A stretch of DNA of 62,270 nucleotides from Paenibacillus sp. SYP-B3998 (lineage in GTDB: Bacteria > Bacillota > Bacilli > Paenibacillales > NBRC-103111), in the NCBI RefSeq assembly GCF_010820665.1, contig NZ_JAAIKC010000020.1:1-62270 (forward strand), written 5' to 3'. The translations under genes and the position numbers were made by a program. The notes beneath the pieces are model-generated. The model ran no database searches. It was not told the DNA's origin and worked only from the letters and a program-made list of their open reading frames with translations. Position 1 is the first letter of the stretch, and each line of letters begins with the position of its first letter. Of the stretch, positions 44,329 through 53,142 are shown in pieces.

Positions 44329-45201
44329 TTATGCGTACCCTTCGGTATGTTGGATGCCGGGGATACCCATTCTATAACTGCCCCGCGTCTCCAACCCGCC
44401 CAACCCCTCCAAACCAGTAACTGTGAGATCCACAATATCAAGCATAGATACGGTTTCCTTCACAGAGGTATAAGAAAGCTTCGCTGCAATGCAAAGCGGG
44501 TCTAGCGCATGAATCAGAACACGTGCCGGCGAGCTAGCGAAGTTAGACCCCGCACGCAGTAGAGCCTCAAAGTGCGACTGGCACGCCCCAGCCACAATAA
44601 TTAAAGAATCTCTATTCCGCTCATACTGCCTAGCCGTCTGCACTGCGTTCACAAAATGCTGCGAATTTTTGTAGTTGCTTAAATTGTGTAATTGCCCGCT
44701 ACTGCGTTGTTTTAAAATACCGTCATGTCCTGTGATAACGACAATATCCGGCTTAATTTGCGGCAGAAGTCGATACAATGCATCTGACATCTGCGACTCA
44801 GGGATATAGAAACCCTCTGCAGGCACTCTTAATTCCCCGTAAAGCTGCATGCTTTTACGCAAATAAGCTGGATCTCCGTCTATGTGAAGTACTTTACCGG
44901 GTACTTCAAAGTAGGTGGGACCTGCCTTCTGTTTATGGGTTAAAGCTAGTTGATTTTGTTCATGCATCTGCGCCTGGGATGCCGCCAGTCGCCGAATCGA
45001 CTCACGGAACTGCGGTGTTTCCGATCTTGGATGATCAAGCGTTCCAGCCTCGCTAGAAGGCGTCAGATCTGTTAACGGCGCATCTGCGAGCAGTCGATAG
45101 TCAACACCTCGCAGCACCGCCTTCAATTGCTCGATACGTTCAATTTTAAATATGACGTCTCCGCCATAAGATTTACGGGTTACAAAGTCTCCTTGCCTCA
45201 T
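44329..45201 (-). CDS. yabG: Sporulation-specific cysteine protease YabG
   Basis: 290 residues. The family starts with a small SH3-like region (QGDFVTRKSYGGDVIFKIERI) and continues with the protease domain: GKVLHIDGDPAYLRKSMQLYG, DIVVITGHDGILK, VIVAGACQSHFEALLRAGSNFASSP. The His and Cys in these blocks are likely catalytic. In B. subtilis it is made in the mother cell under sigma-K and trims coat proteins such as SafA. Its position between rsmA and veg is conserved. Confidence 0.93.
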   Translation of the reverse strand: MRQGDFVTRKSYGGDVIFKIERIEQLKAVLRGVDYRLLADAPLTDLTPSSEAGTLDHPRSETPQFRESIRRLAASQAQMHEQNQLALTHKQKAGPTYFEVPGKVLHIDGDPAYLRKSMQLYGELRVPAEGFYIPESQMSDALYRLLPQIKPDIVVITGHDGILKQRSSGQLHNLSNYKNSQHFVNAVQTARQYERNRDSLIIVAGACQSHFEALLRAGSNFASSPARVLIHALDPLCIAAKLSYTSVKETVSMLDIVDLTVTGLEGLGGLETRGSYRMGIPGIQHTEGYA

Positions 45202-45256
45202 CGCACCAATCCCCTCCTAGGCATATCCTATGGCGGGACTAGGCATTTGGTGCGGG

Positions 45257-46156
45257 TTATTTGCAGCCGTGCGCGCGAAGAGCCGACGACAAGCGTGCGT
45301 ATTCTTCCATGCTGAGTGTCTCCCCGCGGCGCTGAGGCTCAATGCCACATCCAACAAGAAGCGCTTCTAGCTCAGGCTTATTCTCTTTGGTAAAAAACCG
45401 CGCAGCTAGGTTATTATAAATCGTTTTGCGGCGCTGAACGAAAGACGCTTGGACGACTGCGAAGTAGAAGTCTACGTCCTCCACCTCGACTGCCGGAGTC
45501 TTTCGTACACGCAGCCGGATTACCGCTGAATCAACGTTCGGCTGCGGGACGAAAACAGTGCGAGGCACAATAGTGACGAGCTCCGGCTCGCAGTAGAACT
45601 GAACGGCGATGCTGAGGCTGCCGTAATCTTTCGTACCCGGACGAGCCGCCATACGGTCGGCCACCTCTTTTTGAATCATCACGACGATGTTCTCAAGGGG
45701 AAGCTTTTCCTCGAGAAGCTTCATAATAATCGGCGTCGTGATGTAATAAGGCAAATTAGCAACGACGCTGACGCCGTTGGCGCCCTCGAAATGCTGTTGG
45801 AATATCTCCGACAGGTCAAGCTTCAAAATGTCCCCGTGTACAACCGTAGCGTGGGGATAAGGCGCCAGCGTCTCATCCAGGATGGGTAAGAGACGCTGAT
45901 CGATCTCAACGGCCAACACGCGCCCTGCCAGCTTTGCAAGCTGCTGAGTAAGCGCACCGATGCCGGGACCGATCTCAAGTGCAGCCTTATCAGGACCAAG
46001 CTCGGCAGCGGAAACGATTTTATTCAAAATATTTTGGTCAATCAGGAAGTTTTGACCTAAACTTTTTTTGAGCACAAGACCATTCTTCTTAATAATTTGC
46101 TTCGTTTTACTTGGTGTTGCAACATCATCTACAGTCACTTCGATGGGTGTATTCAT
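45257..46156 (-). CDS. rsmA: 16S rRNA dimethyladenosine transferase RsmA (KsgA)
   Basis: Dimethylates the two adjacent adenines near the 3' end of 16S rRNA. It has 299 residues. The SAM-binding motif ALEIGPGIGALTQQLA, the NLPYYITTPIIMKLL catalytic block (NLPY) and QASFVQRRKTIYNNL are all present. The ATG follows the rnmV stop directly (TAAATG). The 3' two thirds (45250-45970) are GC-rich relative to neighbours. Confidence 0.97.
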   Translation of the reverse strand: MNTPIEVTVDDVATPSKTKQIIKKNGLVLKKSLGQNFLIDQNILNKIVSAAELGPDKAALEIGPGIGALTQQLAKLAGRVLAVEIDQRLLPILDETLAPYPHATVVHGDILKLDLSEIFQQHFEGANGVSVVANLPYYITTPIIMKLLEEKLPLENIVVMIQKEVADRMAARPGTKDYGSLSIAVQFYCEPELVTIVPRTVFVPQPNVDSAVIRLRVRKTPAVEVEDVDFYFAVVQASFVQRRKTIYNNLAARFFTKENKPELEALLVGCGIEPQRRGETLSMEEYARLSSALRAHGCK

Positions 46157-46711
46157 TTATAGCCCTCTTTTATCATTAGGTTCCAAACACTCTATCGCTA
46201 ATTCAAACTCCTCACGGGTAATTTGAAAGATCGCACAGCGTTTATAAAATTGTTTGCCGTTGCAATAACCAATCCCAAGCGCTTTGCCTACAATCAGTCG
46301 ACGAGAAGCAGCTTCAGGGTGAACAATGAGTCCTGCAGCCATCAGGTCCTCCATCGTTAGCATGGAGACTACTCCATCATACTCGGTTCTCAAACTCTGG
46401 AGCGCTTGCCTGATTGTCTCTGGCGCTGCGTTCTCAACGCCGATATCGCCTTTGTACAAAGCCTGTTCCTGTGTAATGAAAGCATGCTTGCAGCCCGGCA
46501 CCTTAGCGGCCACAATCTTGCGAATCCGCTCACCAGCGTGATCCGGGTCCGTAAAAATAATAACCCCCCTACGCTCCTGCGCGAGCGCAATCCGCTTTAG
46601 CACGGCCTGTCCGATGGCTGAGCCGCCTGTTTCTATTGTATCCGCCTCAACCGCTCGGCGTATTGCTACGGTGTCGTCCTTGCCTTCTACGACGATAACC
46701 TCTTTAATCAT
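46157..46711 (-). CDS. rnmV: Ribonuclease M5
   Basis: Matures 5S rRNA precursor. It has 184 residues with an N-terminal Toprim domain: EVIVVEGKDDTVAIRRAVEAD has the catalytic glutamate, and IIFTDPDHAGERIRKIV the DxD. It is coupled to rsmA. A 5S rRNA gene, its substrate, lies at the right end of the window, and L25, which binds 5S rRNA, is at 38025. Confidence 0.95.
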   Translation of the reverse strand: MIKEVIVVEGKDDTVAIRRAVEADTIETGGSAIGQAVLKRIALAQERRGVIIFTDPDHAGERIRKIVAAKVPGCKHAFITQEQALYKGDIGVENAAPETIRQALQSLRTEYDGVVSMLTMEDLMAAGLIVHPEAASRRLIVGKALGIGYCNGKQFYKRCAIFQITREEFELAIECLEPNDKRGL

Positions 46712-46780
46712 ATGCCGTTCCTTTCCCTACCTGCCAAGGATTCATCCTAAGCGTGAAACTTATACCCTCTTATTCATGCA

Positions 46781-46808
46781 GAAAAAGAAGAGGGGGTTCC
46801 TCTTCTTT
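46781..46808 (-). terminator. yabE terminator
   Basis: Minus-strand hairpin AAAGAAGAGG-AACC-CCCTCTTCTTTTTC after yabE. Confidence 0.85.
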
Positions 46809-46863
46809 CGCCTAGGCTCGTGCCTATAGATTCATTCTACCCGCACTGTCAGCCGTTTAATCG

Positions 46864-48003
46864 CTAGTTCTCAGAAGGCTTCTTCGGCCCAACCACATAG
46901 ACCGTGTAGCCTTGCTTCGTACCAAATTTATTGGCATAACCTTGATCTTCGAAGTATACATCAATCGTTTGACCCTTCACAGCACCGCCTGTATCTTCAG
47001 CACGTCGGAAGCCCACACCCTCAATGTATACCCACCATCCCAAAGGAATAACCTTTGGATCGACAGCAATTGTTCTACCTTCGGTTACGGTTGTCCCTGT
47101 GAAGGTTTTACCAAACCCAGGATTCCCTTCGGATTTGCCTGTTGATTCCGCATCTGCGGAATAAGCGGTCAGCTTCACATTCTTCAGGATTTGTTTATAC
47201 CCGAATTTCACGCCGTTCTTCGAAATTTCATCCACGCTCGGAGAAGATGCCGACAATGCGACAACAGGATTTTTGGATCCAATCGCCACGATTTTACTTA
47301 CACTTTCCGTTTGAACCTGTTCACCCACAACTGCTTCCGCGACTAAAACACCATCTTCGAAAGTCTTTTCTTTTTTCTTCACCAACACGCCCTCTTTACC
47401 TTCCTGGACGGTTTGTTCTTTTCCTTTGAGCAGCGATGCGTCGGTTTTCTTCTCCGTGCCAAACGCAATCGGCTCAGTCACTTCCTCCATCTCTTTTTTC
47501 ACGCGGACGATTTTGACTTCGCCACCTGATAATAGAGAGGCAGTCGGTTCAGGAGTCACGCGATCGTGCTCCCCAAGTGCAATATGTAAACTTTGCAATG
47601 CACTTTCTACCGTTCTTGCAGTTGTGTAAACAGTGGTGGTCTTTCCATCAGCAGTCAGTTGAATCGGTGATGCTTGGTCGATAACAAATTTGTCGCCGCC
47701 CTTGATTGTGGTCGTAAGAGCAACTGAAACTTGATCGTGTTCACCAATTTTAATGGCTTGTTCATCCAGTAGGCGTTGCAGGACCCATTGCTTCGTATGC
47801 ACAACGGTTTCTTGTCCATTCACAACCACGGATACGCTCTTGGTAGCCGTACCGTACAACAACACCAAAAACATGAAAGTCATTGCGATTGAAATCAGAG
47901 CTAAGCTTAGAATCAAACGCAAGTTTTCATGCTTCCATCGCAATGCGAAGGACATGCTGGATGATCGTTTTACATGGGTCTCCATAATTGAGATATTGCC
48001 CAC
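46864..48003 (-). CDS. yabE: Cell-wall protein with DUF348, G5 and 3D domains (YabE/RpfB-like)
   Basis: 379 residues starting at GTG 48003 with AAGGAGG nine bases upstream. An N-terminal membrane segment (about 30-52) anchors or exports it. Two DUF348 units follow (about 57-100 and 113-158), then a G5 domain (about 165-243, EEVTEPIAFGTEKK). The C-terminal 3D domain (about 275-372) has the Asp-rich LTAYSADAESTGKS, TVTEGRTIAVDP and DTGGAVKGQTIDVYF, typical of lytic transglycosylase-type peptidoglycan enzymes. It is controlled by a c-di-AMP riboswitch in its 460-nt leader. Confidence 0.92.
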   Translation of the reverse strand: MGNISIMETHVKRSSSMSFALRWKHENLRLILSLALISIAMTFMFLVLLYGTATKSVSVVVNGQETVVHTKQWVLQRLLDEQAIKIGEHDQVSVALTTTIKGGDKFVIDQASPIQLTADGKTTTVYTTARTVESALQSLHIALGEHDRVTPEPTASLLSGGEVKIVRVKKEMEEVTEPIAFGTEKKTDASLLKGKEQTVQEGKEGVLVKKKEKTFEDGVLVAEAVVGEQVQTESVSKIVAIGSKNPVVALSASSPSVDEISKNGVKFGYKQILKNVKLTAYSADAESTGKSEGNPGFGKTFTGTTVTEGRTIAVDPKVIPLGWWVYIEGVGFRRAEDTGGAVKGQTIDVYFEDQGYANKFGTKQGYTVYVVGPKKPSEN

Positions 48004-48226
48004 TTCTTCGGTCCTCCTTCAAAGCCTCGCCGTCGAGAGTTACGCATGATTAGATTTGACGCGACTAAGGTTATTTTTGTAATAACTTAAGTGATAGTCT
48101 CCAGCTTATTCAGCGGAGTTTACCCAACAGCAGATCGGCTTATGCCTAATGCTCCTGTGGTAGTCCCACCCCCTTTGCCTATCAATCATCCTATGAGCCC
48201 CTGGCTGTAAATATCCTCAGAAATAT

Positions 48227-48262
48227 GAAAAAGCCAGCAGGAAGAGGACTCTTCCCGTGGCT
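48227..48262 (-). terminator. Riboswitch-associated attenuator hairpin of yabE
   Basis: Minus-strand hairpin AGCCACGGGAAGAG-TC-CTCTTCCTGCTGGCT followed by TTTTT, about 35 nt after the c-di-AMP riboswitch core and 220 nt before yabE. It should be the terminator formed in the ligand-bound state. Confidence 0.75.
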
Positions 48263-48296
48263 TAGTTTGCATGTTAAATACAAATAGCACGACAAT

Positions 48297-48476
48297 CGTT
48301 ACCCCTCTTGGACGCTTACGAGGTTAGCTGACGGATTCGGACGTGAGAGTCGCCCTACCTAGTGTTTGCGAAGCAAGCACCAGGATTCACCCCTGATAAT
48401 CATCTGTTTACTCCATGTGTTTTGTAAGCACTGAAGCTAACAGTGGTTCCCCCGTTCCCATTATGGAACTCAGCGA
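48297..48476 (-). promoter_or_regulatory. c-di-AMP riboswitch (ydaO/yuaA type)
   Basis: On the minus strand the diagnostic blocks appear in order: GCTGAGTTCC, AACGGGGGAACCACTG, GGGGTGAATCC, GGTAGGGCGACTCTC, GTCCGAATCCGTCAGCTAAC and CTCGTAAGCGTCC. This is the ydaO-yuaA fold, which switches genes off when cyclic di-AMP is abundant. It sits in the long leader of yabE, a peptidoglycan-remodelling protein, the class of target known for this riboswitch. An intrinsic terminator follows. Confidence 0.95.
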
Positions 48477-48519
48477 ATGGAAAATTGGCAAATTGGTTTA
48501 TTAAGTTAGTATGAAAAGT

Positions 48520-48548
48520 ATATTACGCTGTAAAGCCCCAACTGTAAA
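48520..48548 (-). promoter_or_regulatory. Promoter of the riboswitch-yabE transcript
   Basis: TTTACA (48548-48543), 17-bp spacer, TAATAT (48525-48520), 44 bp upstream of the riboswitch. Confidence 0.6.
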
Positions 48549-48703
48549 GTGATCGATTATAGATAAAAAAGGCGAAATTCCGGAATAATGGACATTTTTC
48601 ACAATAAACACAGGTTATTAGTACGTTTTTCTCATTATAACGCAAATATACATTGATTATCATCATTCATTCGCCTAAATTATGCTTAGAATGTGAATTT
48701 GTT

Positions 48704-48709
48704 TATAAT
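48704..48709 (+). promoter_or_regulatory. Candidate -10 box of ecsAB
   Basis: TATAAT on the plus strand 58 bp before ecsA, with a poor -35 (TTATGC at 18 bp). The rest of 48549-48703 is AT-rich and shows no other structure. Confidence 0.35.
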
Positions 48710-48767
48710 AAGGTTGGTTGAAATTGGTTTATAAATAACAAAATTTTCTATTTAGGGAGGCGATGAG

Positions 48768-49511
48768 ATGAAGCCTATTTTAGAAGTTGACTCTCTTTTC
48801 GGGGGTTATTTACCAGGTAAACCTGTCCTCCATGAGCTCTCATTTTCCATACGCCAAGGCGAGATGATGGGATTAATCGGACTTAATGGAGCAGGTAAAA
48901 GTACAACGATCAAAAATATTCTCGGGCTACTCAAGCCACAAAAAGGCAGTATCCTTGTGAATGGCCTTACCTTAGCGGATGATCCCATTCCTTACAGAGC
49001 CGCTTATGCTTATGTACCCGAAAGTCCAGAGCTATATGAAGAACTTACGATTCGCGAACATTTAGAGCTAACTGCAATGGCCTACGGTTTGTCGAAAGAT
49101 GCTTACATGACACGATCTCAATCCCTTTTGGAGCAATTCCAAATGCAGGGCAAGCTGAACAGCTTTGCGAGCCATCTCTCTAAAGGAATGAAGCAGAAGG
49201 TTATGATCATGAACGCCTTCTTAATCGAACCATCCCTATATATTATCGATGAGCCGTTCCTCGGCTTAGACCCTCTTGCTATTCGTTCATTGCTGGACTT
49301 AATGGTAAAAATGAAGCGTAAAGGCGCCAGTTTTCTTATTTCCTCGCATATTTTGTCAACCATTGAGAAATATTGCGATAACTACGTCGTTCTTCATCAA
49401 GGACACATGGTAGCCCAAGGAGATTTGGGCGAATTGCGCTTGCAGACGGGGCTCCAAAATGCGTCATTGGATGACATTTTTTATCAACTTGTACAAGGTG
49501 AGTCACTATGA
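48768..49511 (+). CDS. ecsA: ABC transporter ATP-binding protein EcsA
   Basis: 247 residues, as in B. subtilis EcsA. Walker A is GLNGAGKST (near 38-46), the Q/P region reads YVPESPELYEELTIREHLEL, the ABC signature is the EcsA-type HLSKGMKQKVMIM, and Walker B is LYIIDEPFLGLDP. GGGAGG lies upstream of the ATG. It forms an operon with ecsB (4-bp overlap). In B. subtilis Ecs affects protein secretion, competence and intramembrane proteolysis; the transported substrate is not settled. It is on the opposite strand to all neighbours and not at this locus in B. subtilis. Confidence 0.95.
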   Translation: MKPILEVDSLFGGYLPGKPVLHELSFSIRQGEMMGLIGLNGAGKSTTIKNILGLLKPQKGSILVNGLTLADDPIPYRAAYAYVPESPELYEELTIREHLELTAMAYGLSKDAYMTRSQSLLEQFQMQGKLNSFASHLSKGMKQKVMIMNAFLIEPSLYIIDEPFLGLDPLAIRSLLDLMVKMKRKGASFLISSHILSTIEKYCDNYVVLHQGHMVAQGDLGELRLQTGLQNASLDDIFYQLVQGESL

Positions 49512-50740
49512 AAACAATGGAATTGGACACCCGTTCCTTATGGCAGAAGCGCTTTGAACGTTACCTAAAAGAATCTATCGGATATTGGCAATACGCGGCG
49601 CGCAGCAGCTTTCTTGGCTTCGTGTTGTTTCTTGTCATTCTTTCTTCCTACTATTATGCAAAAATTTTGCAGGAGCTTCCGACAGATTATCCTTTTATAT
49701 GGATTGTTCTTTTAATCCTTGTTCCCGCCCTTTCATCAAGTCCCATTCGAACTCTGTTACGCAGTGCAGACCGGATGTTTCTCCTTCGAACAGAGCATCG
49801 GATGAGCACATATTTTCGCAGCGCCTTCTTATATAGCTTTGTCGTTCAAGCCTTTTGGACCTTCATTGCTTGGGTGGCATTATGGCCTTTATATCATCAT
49901 TGCGTAGGACGAGCGGAGCAACCGGTTTTTTTAATGCTCGGGTTTATTATGCTCGTCAAACTTGCTAATTTACTAGCAAGTTGGCAAGAAACCCGATTAG
50001 CAGACCATCGAGCAAGATTAACCTCAATTATTTTCCGTTGGTTAGCTACACTTACTGTCGTTTATTTCCAATATATTTACAATTTACTATGGGCATGCGG
50101 CCTTGCTCTTGCTCTAATTTTCTTGTGGTTAGCAGCAGCTCATTTCGTATCCAGACATGTAATTGGTTGGGATTATTTGATTGCTAAGGAGAAACATCAG
50201 CAGGCTCGATTATATTCGTTCTTCAATTGGTTTGTGGACGTACCCCACCTTCCAACCCGAATAACCCGCCGAAGATGGATCAGCGGGGTAACGAGATGGA
50301 TTCCTTTTCAGCAGGATGCCACTTATATGTATCTCTATACGAAGACACTTTTGCGTACTGAGCTGTTTGCGATCTTACTGCGCGTAACATTCGTAGGAAC
50401 CCTCGCCATTGTTGTCTCAAGCAGCGATGTAGTGAGGGCGGTAATCCTTTGTGTAGTACTTCTAATTTCCATTGTTCAGCTTACTACACTGGAACGTGCC
50501 CATCGCTATACATTTTGGTTGGAGACGTACCCGCTGAATCGCAGCACAAAAGCAGGTTCCCTTGCCTTTCTTATCTGGTGTGTGCTACTCATTCAAACGT
50601 GCGTACTTACCATTCCTTTGCTCATTCGATCTTCGCTCACTTACGTGCTTGTGCCATTACTCGCTGTCACGCTAATTTCGTTCATCTGCGGAGTTGTTCT
50701 TCGTCGAAGGTTCCAAGCGGCTATTTTACGAGAGACCTAA
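49508..50740 (+). CDS. ecsB: ABC transporter permease EcsB
   Basis: 410-residue integral membrane protein with about eight hydrophobic segments arranged in groups (about 33-50, 62-80, 115-145, 155-175, 190-225, 300-330, 360-405). The start overlaps the ecsA stop (ATGA). The length and the partner identify it as EcsB. The last 15 bases overlap the 3' end of convergent tatD, with no terminator between the two. Confidence 0.9.
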   Translation: MKTMELDTRSLWQKRFERYLKESIGYWQYAARSSFLGFVLFLVILSSYYYAKILQELPTDYPFIWIVLLILVPALSSSPIRTLLRSADRMFLLRTEHRMSTYFRSAFLYSFVVQAFWTFIAWVALWPLYHHCVGRAEQPVFLMLGFIMLVKLANLLASWQETRLADHRARLTSIIFRWLATLTVVYFQYIYNLLWACGLALALIFLWLAAAHFVSRHVIGWDYLIAKEKHQQARLYSFFNWFVDVPHLPTRITRRRWISGVTRWIPFQQDATYMYLYTKTLLRTELFAILLRVTFVGTLAIVVSSSDVVRAVILCVVLLISIVQLTTLERAHRYTFWLETYPLNRSTKAGSLAFLIWCVLLIQTCVLTIPLLIRSSLTYVLVPLLAVTLISFICGVVLRRRFQAAILRET

Positions 50741-51493
50741 TAAACGAATGGCATTGTTGGTCGTAATTTCAGCGATCTCTTCTAATGTCATCCCACGTAT
50801 TTCCGCGGCAGTTTCGGCCACCAACCGAACATAAGACGTTTCGTTGCGCTTACCGCGGAAAGGATGCGGAGTTAAGTAGGGAGCATCCGTCTCAATCAAC
50901 AAACGGTCCAATGGCACCTGCGCCAGCACTTCCTTAGGCTGCTTGGCATTTTTAAATGTAACTGGACCTCCAAAAGAAATATGAAAGTTCATATCCAAAC
51001 ATTGCTTGGCCGTTTCCCAACTGCCAGAGAAGCAGTGCATAATCCCACCAACCTCTGCCGCTTTTTCCTCTTTGAGCACCTGCAAAATATCTTGATGCGC
51101 ATCTCGGTTATGAATAACAATCGGCATTCCCAGCTTGCGCGCTAACCGAATTTGCTCACGAAATACTCGATCTTGCACATCCTTCGGTGAGGTGTCCCAA
51201 TAATAATCAAGCCCTATCTCCCCTATAGCAACAACTTTCTCATGTTTGCAGAGCTCTTCAATCCATTCCAGATCTCCAGGCTCCATATCCTTGGCATCTA
51301 CCGGATGCCAACCCACCGTCGAATAGATGAAATCATATTGCTCAGCTAAAGCAATCGAGCTTGGTATCGTTTCTCGGTTAAAGCCCACATTAACAATTCG
51401 CGTCACCCCAGCTGCCAACGCTCTCTGTATAACCTCTTCCCGATCTTCATTGAATTGTTCCGCATTTAAATGTGTGTGTGAATCAGTAAGCAT
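50726..51493 (-). CDS. tatD: TatD-family metal-dependent deoxyribonuclease
   Basis: 255 residues. TIM-barrel hydrolase signatures: MLTDSHTHLNAEQF (HxH metal ligands), GEIGLDYYWDTSP, PIVIHNRDAHQDIL, GGIMHCFSGS, and IETDAPYLTPHPFRGKRN. Relatives have 3'-5' DNase activity. In B. subtilis (yabD) it follows metS, but here metS is absent and an HD-domain gene is upstream. Confidence 0.95.
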   Translation of the reverse strand: MLTDSHTHLNAEQFNEDREEVIQRALAAGVTRIVNVGFNRETIPSSIALAEQYDFIYSTVGWHPVDAKDMEPGDLEWIEELCKHEKVVAIGEIGLDYYWDTSPKDVQDRVFREQIRLARKLGMPIVIHNRDAHQDILQVLKEEKAAEVGGIMHCFSGSWETAKQCLDMNFHISFGGPVTFKNAKQPKEVLAQVPLDRLLIETDAPYLTPHPFRGKRNETSYVRLVAETAAEIRGMTLEEIAEITTNNAIRLLGLS

Positions 51494-51549
51494 AGATTGT
51501 CTCCTTTATATGTATCGAGTAGATCATAGGTTTTGAGGAAATCAGTTTA

Positions 51550-52827
51550 TTATTCCTGTTCCCCTAGTAGCGCCCAAAGATCTGGGTATTCCGTTGCGCT
51601 TAAACGATCGAGAAGCTCTTCAGGATAGTAAATATGATGCTTACCCATCTGAAACCCGCTAATAGATTGAACAATCTCCGATTTATGTGTGATTTCCGTC
51701 AAATTCTCTTTATGGTCGAGCAATAGGATTGGTAAATTCTCATCACTTTCTCCTCCCCTATACACATCATAGGATTGATCGGATGGGAAATCGATCTCCA
51801 TATAGTAAGTAGGATCCATACCTACCTCATTCATTGCTTTTTCCATACGCTGAATCAAACGTTTATTGGACTCTTCAAAAGTGCTATATTTGTACAACTT
51901 ACGATTCAAAAACCTCTTACACATATCAGCTAGTATGGGATCTTTCTCATTGCTCCAGAACGTTAACATTGTCTGCATGACAGACTCATCCAGCAGCAAA
52001 TAATCTTCCAAAGCTAACTGATTCTGAATTAAATGTAAAATTGGCTCTACAAGAAATCCAAACGTATAGTTTTCTTCGTATAAATGTTTAGCTCGAGCAA
52101 ATATTTTATGCAGTAAGATTTCTGCGCTTCGAGTAACCGGATGAAAATAAACTTGCCAATACATTTGGTACCTGGACATTAAATAATCCTCTACCGCATG
52201 CATGCCACTTTCCTTCACAACGATGTGCCCTTTGTAGGGGCGTATAACACGAAGAATCCGTTCCAGATCAAATGTGCCATAGTTAACACCAGTGAAATAT
52301 GCATCACGCAATAAATAATCCATACGATCTGCATCCAATTGGCTGGACACGAGACTAACTACAATTTCTTCGCTATACGACTTGCAGATAACACCTGCTA
52401 CTTTCTTCGGAAAATCTGGTGAAACTCGGCGCAGCACTTCATTTACTTCCGTGTCGCCTAATACAATTCGGCATGACCAATCTTCATGCTTCGTACCAAA
52501 CGCTTTCTCAATCGAGTGAGAGAAAGGACCATGTCCCAAATCGTGAAGTAAGGCAGCACAAAGACAAAGCAACCTTTCTTCCTTAGGCCAATCATCGTAT
52601 TGATTACGCTCGAATTGAGAAATGATCTTGCGAGTGACTTCGTAGACACCAAGTGAATGAGAGAATCTACTATGCTCAGCGCCATGGAACGTCAAATAAG
52701 AAGTGCCTAGCTGTCGAATGCGGCGCAGACGTTGAAACTCCCGGGTGTTAATCAAATCCCAAATCGTAGCATCCTGTACGTAAATGTACTTATGAACTGG
52801 ATCTTTGAATACTTTTTCTTCTTTCAT
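51550..52827 (-). CDS. ywfO: HD-superfamily phosphohydrolase (YwfO-like)
   Basis: 425 residues. The N-terminal HD domain has the metal ligands in HSRFSHSLGVYEV, LLHDLGHGPFSHSIE (HD pair near 94-95) and SSQLDADRMDYLLRD; the segment FQRLRRIRQLG is typical of the SAMHD1/dGTPase-related group. Relatives hydrolyse dNTPs or other nucleotides; the substrate cannot be read from sequence. An unusual cluster of Spo0A-type boxes lies 26-86 bp upstream. In B. subtilis ywfO is elsewhere on the chromosome; here this gene occupies the metS slot. Confidence 0.88.
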   Translation of the reverse strand: MKEEKVFKDPVHKYIYVQDATIWDLINTREFQRLRRIRQLGTSYLTFHGAEHSRFSHSLGVYEVTRKIISQFERNQYDDWPKEERLLCLCAALLHDLGHGPFSHSIEKAFGTKHEDWSCRIVLGDTEVNEVLRRVSPDFPKKVAGVICKSYSEEIVVSLVSSQLDADRMDYLLRDAYFTGVNYGTFDLERILRVIRPYKGHIVVKESGMHAVEDYLMSRYQMYWQVYFHPVTRSAEILLHKIFARAKHLYEENYTFGFLVEPILHLIQNQLALEDYLLLDESVMQTMLTFWSNEKDPILADMCKRFLNRKLYKYSTFEESNKRLIQRMEKAMNEVGMDPTYYMEIDFPSDQSYDVYRGGESDENLPILLLDHKENLTEITHKSEIVQSISGFQMGKHHIYYPEELLDRLSATEYPDLWALLGEQE

Positions 52828-52852
52828 TCATTCCACAACCTTCTTTATCAAT

Positions 52853-52913
52853 TTCGACATTCTTTTGACATTTCAACTTAACTATTCGACATAATATGTC
52901 GAATAGTGTCGAA
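52853..52913. promoter_or_regulatory. Cluster of four Spo0A-type boxes with a 27-bp palindrome
   Basis: TGTCGAA, the 0A-box consensus, occurs four times: 52859-52853 and 52891-52885 on the minus strand, 52897-52903 and 52907-52913 on the plus strand. The middle two form a perfect palindrome with 13-bp arms ACTATTCGACATA around one central A (52881-52907). The cluster lies just upstream of the HD gene and 290 bp from abrB. Confidence 0.75.
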
Positions 52914-53098
52914 TTGAAATCCCATTTTTATTGCTTGATTAAAGCCCCTAACCTTCTACACTGATATCGCTTTTTCAAACACTTAACTGTAAGATAAGGC
53001 TTACAAAACCTTGTTGTATAAGGAGTTTAGGCTTTTACAAAAGACTTATCACGATTAATTTTTTTTAGACACATTGGTATACTTTTTAGAAAATATGG

Positions 53099-53127
53099 TT
53101 GACTATTTTGGGAATGGTTGGTATCAT
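53099..53127 (+). promoter_or_regulatory. abrB promoter (sigma-A)
   Basis: TTGACT (53099-53104), 17-bp spacer, TATCAT (53122-53127). A transcript from here would have a leader of about 65 nt. Confidence 0.65.
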
Positions 53128-53142
53128 AAAGCAAGACAAGAT

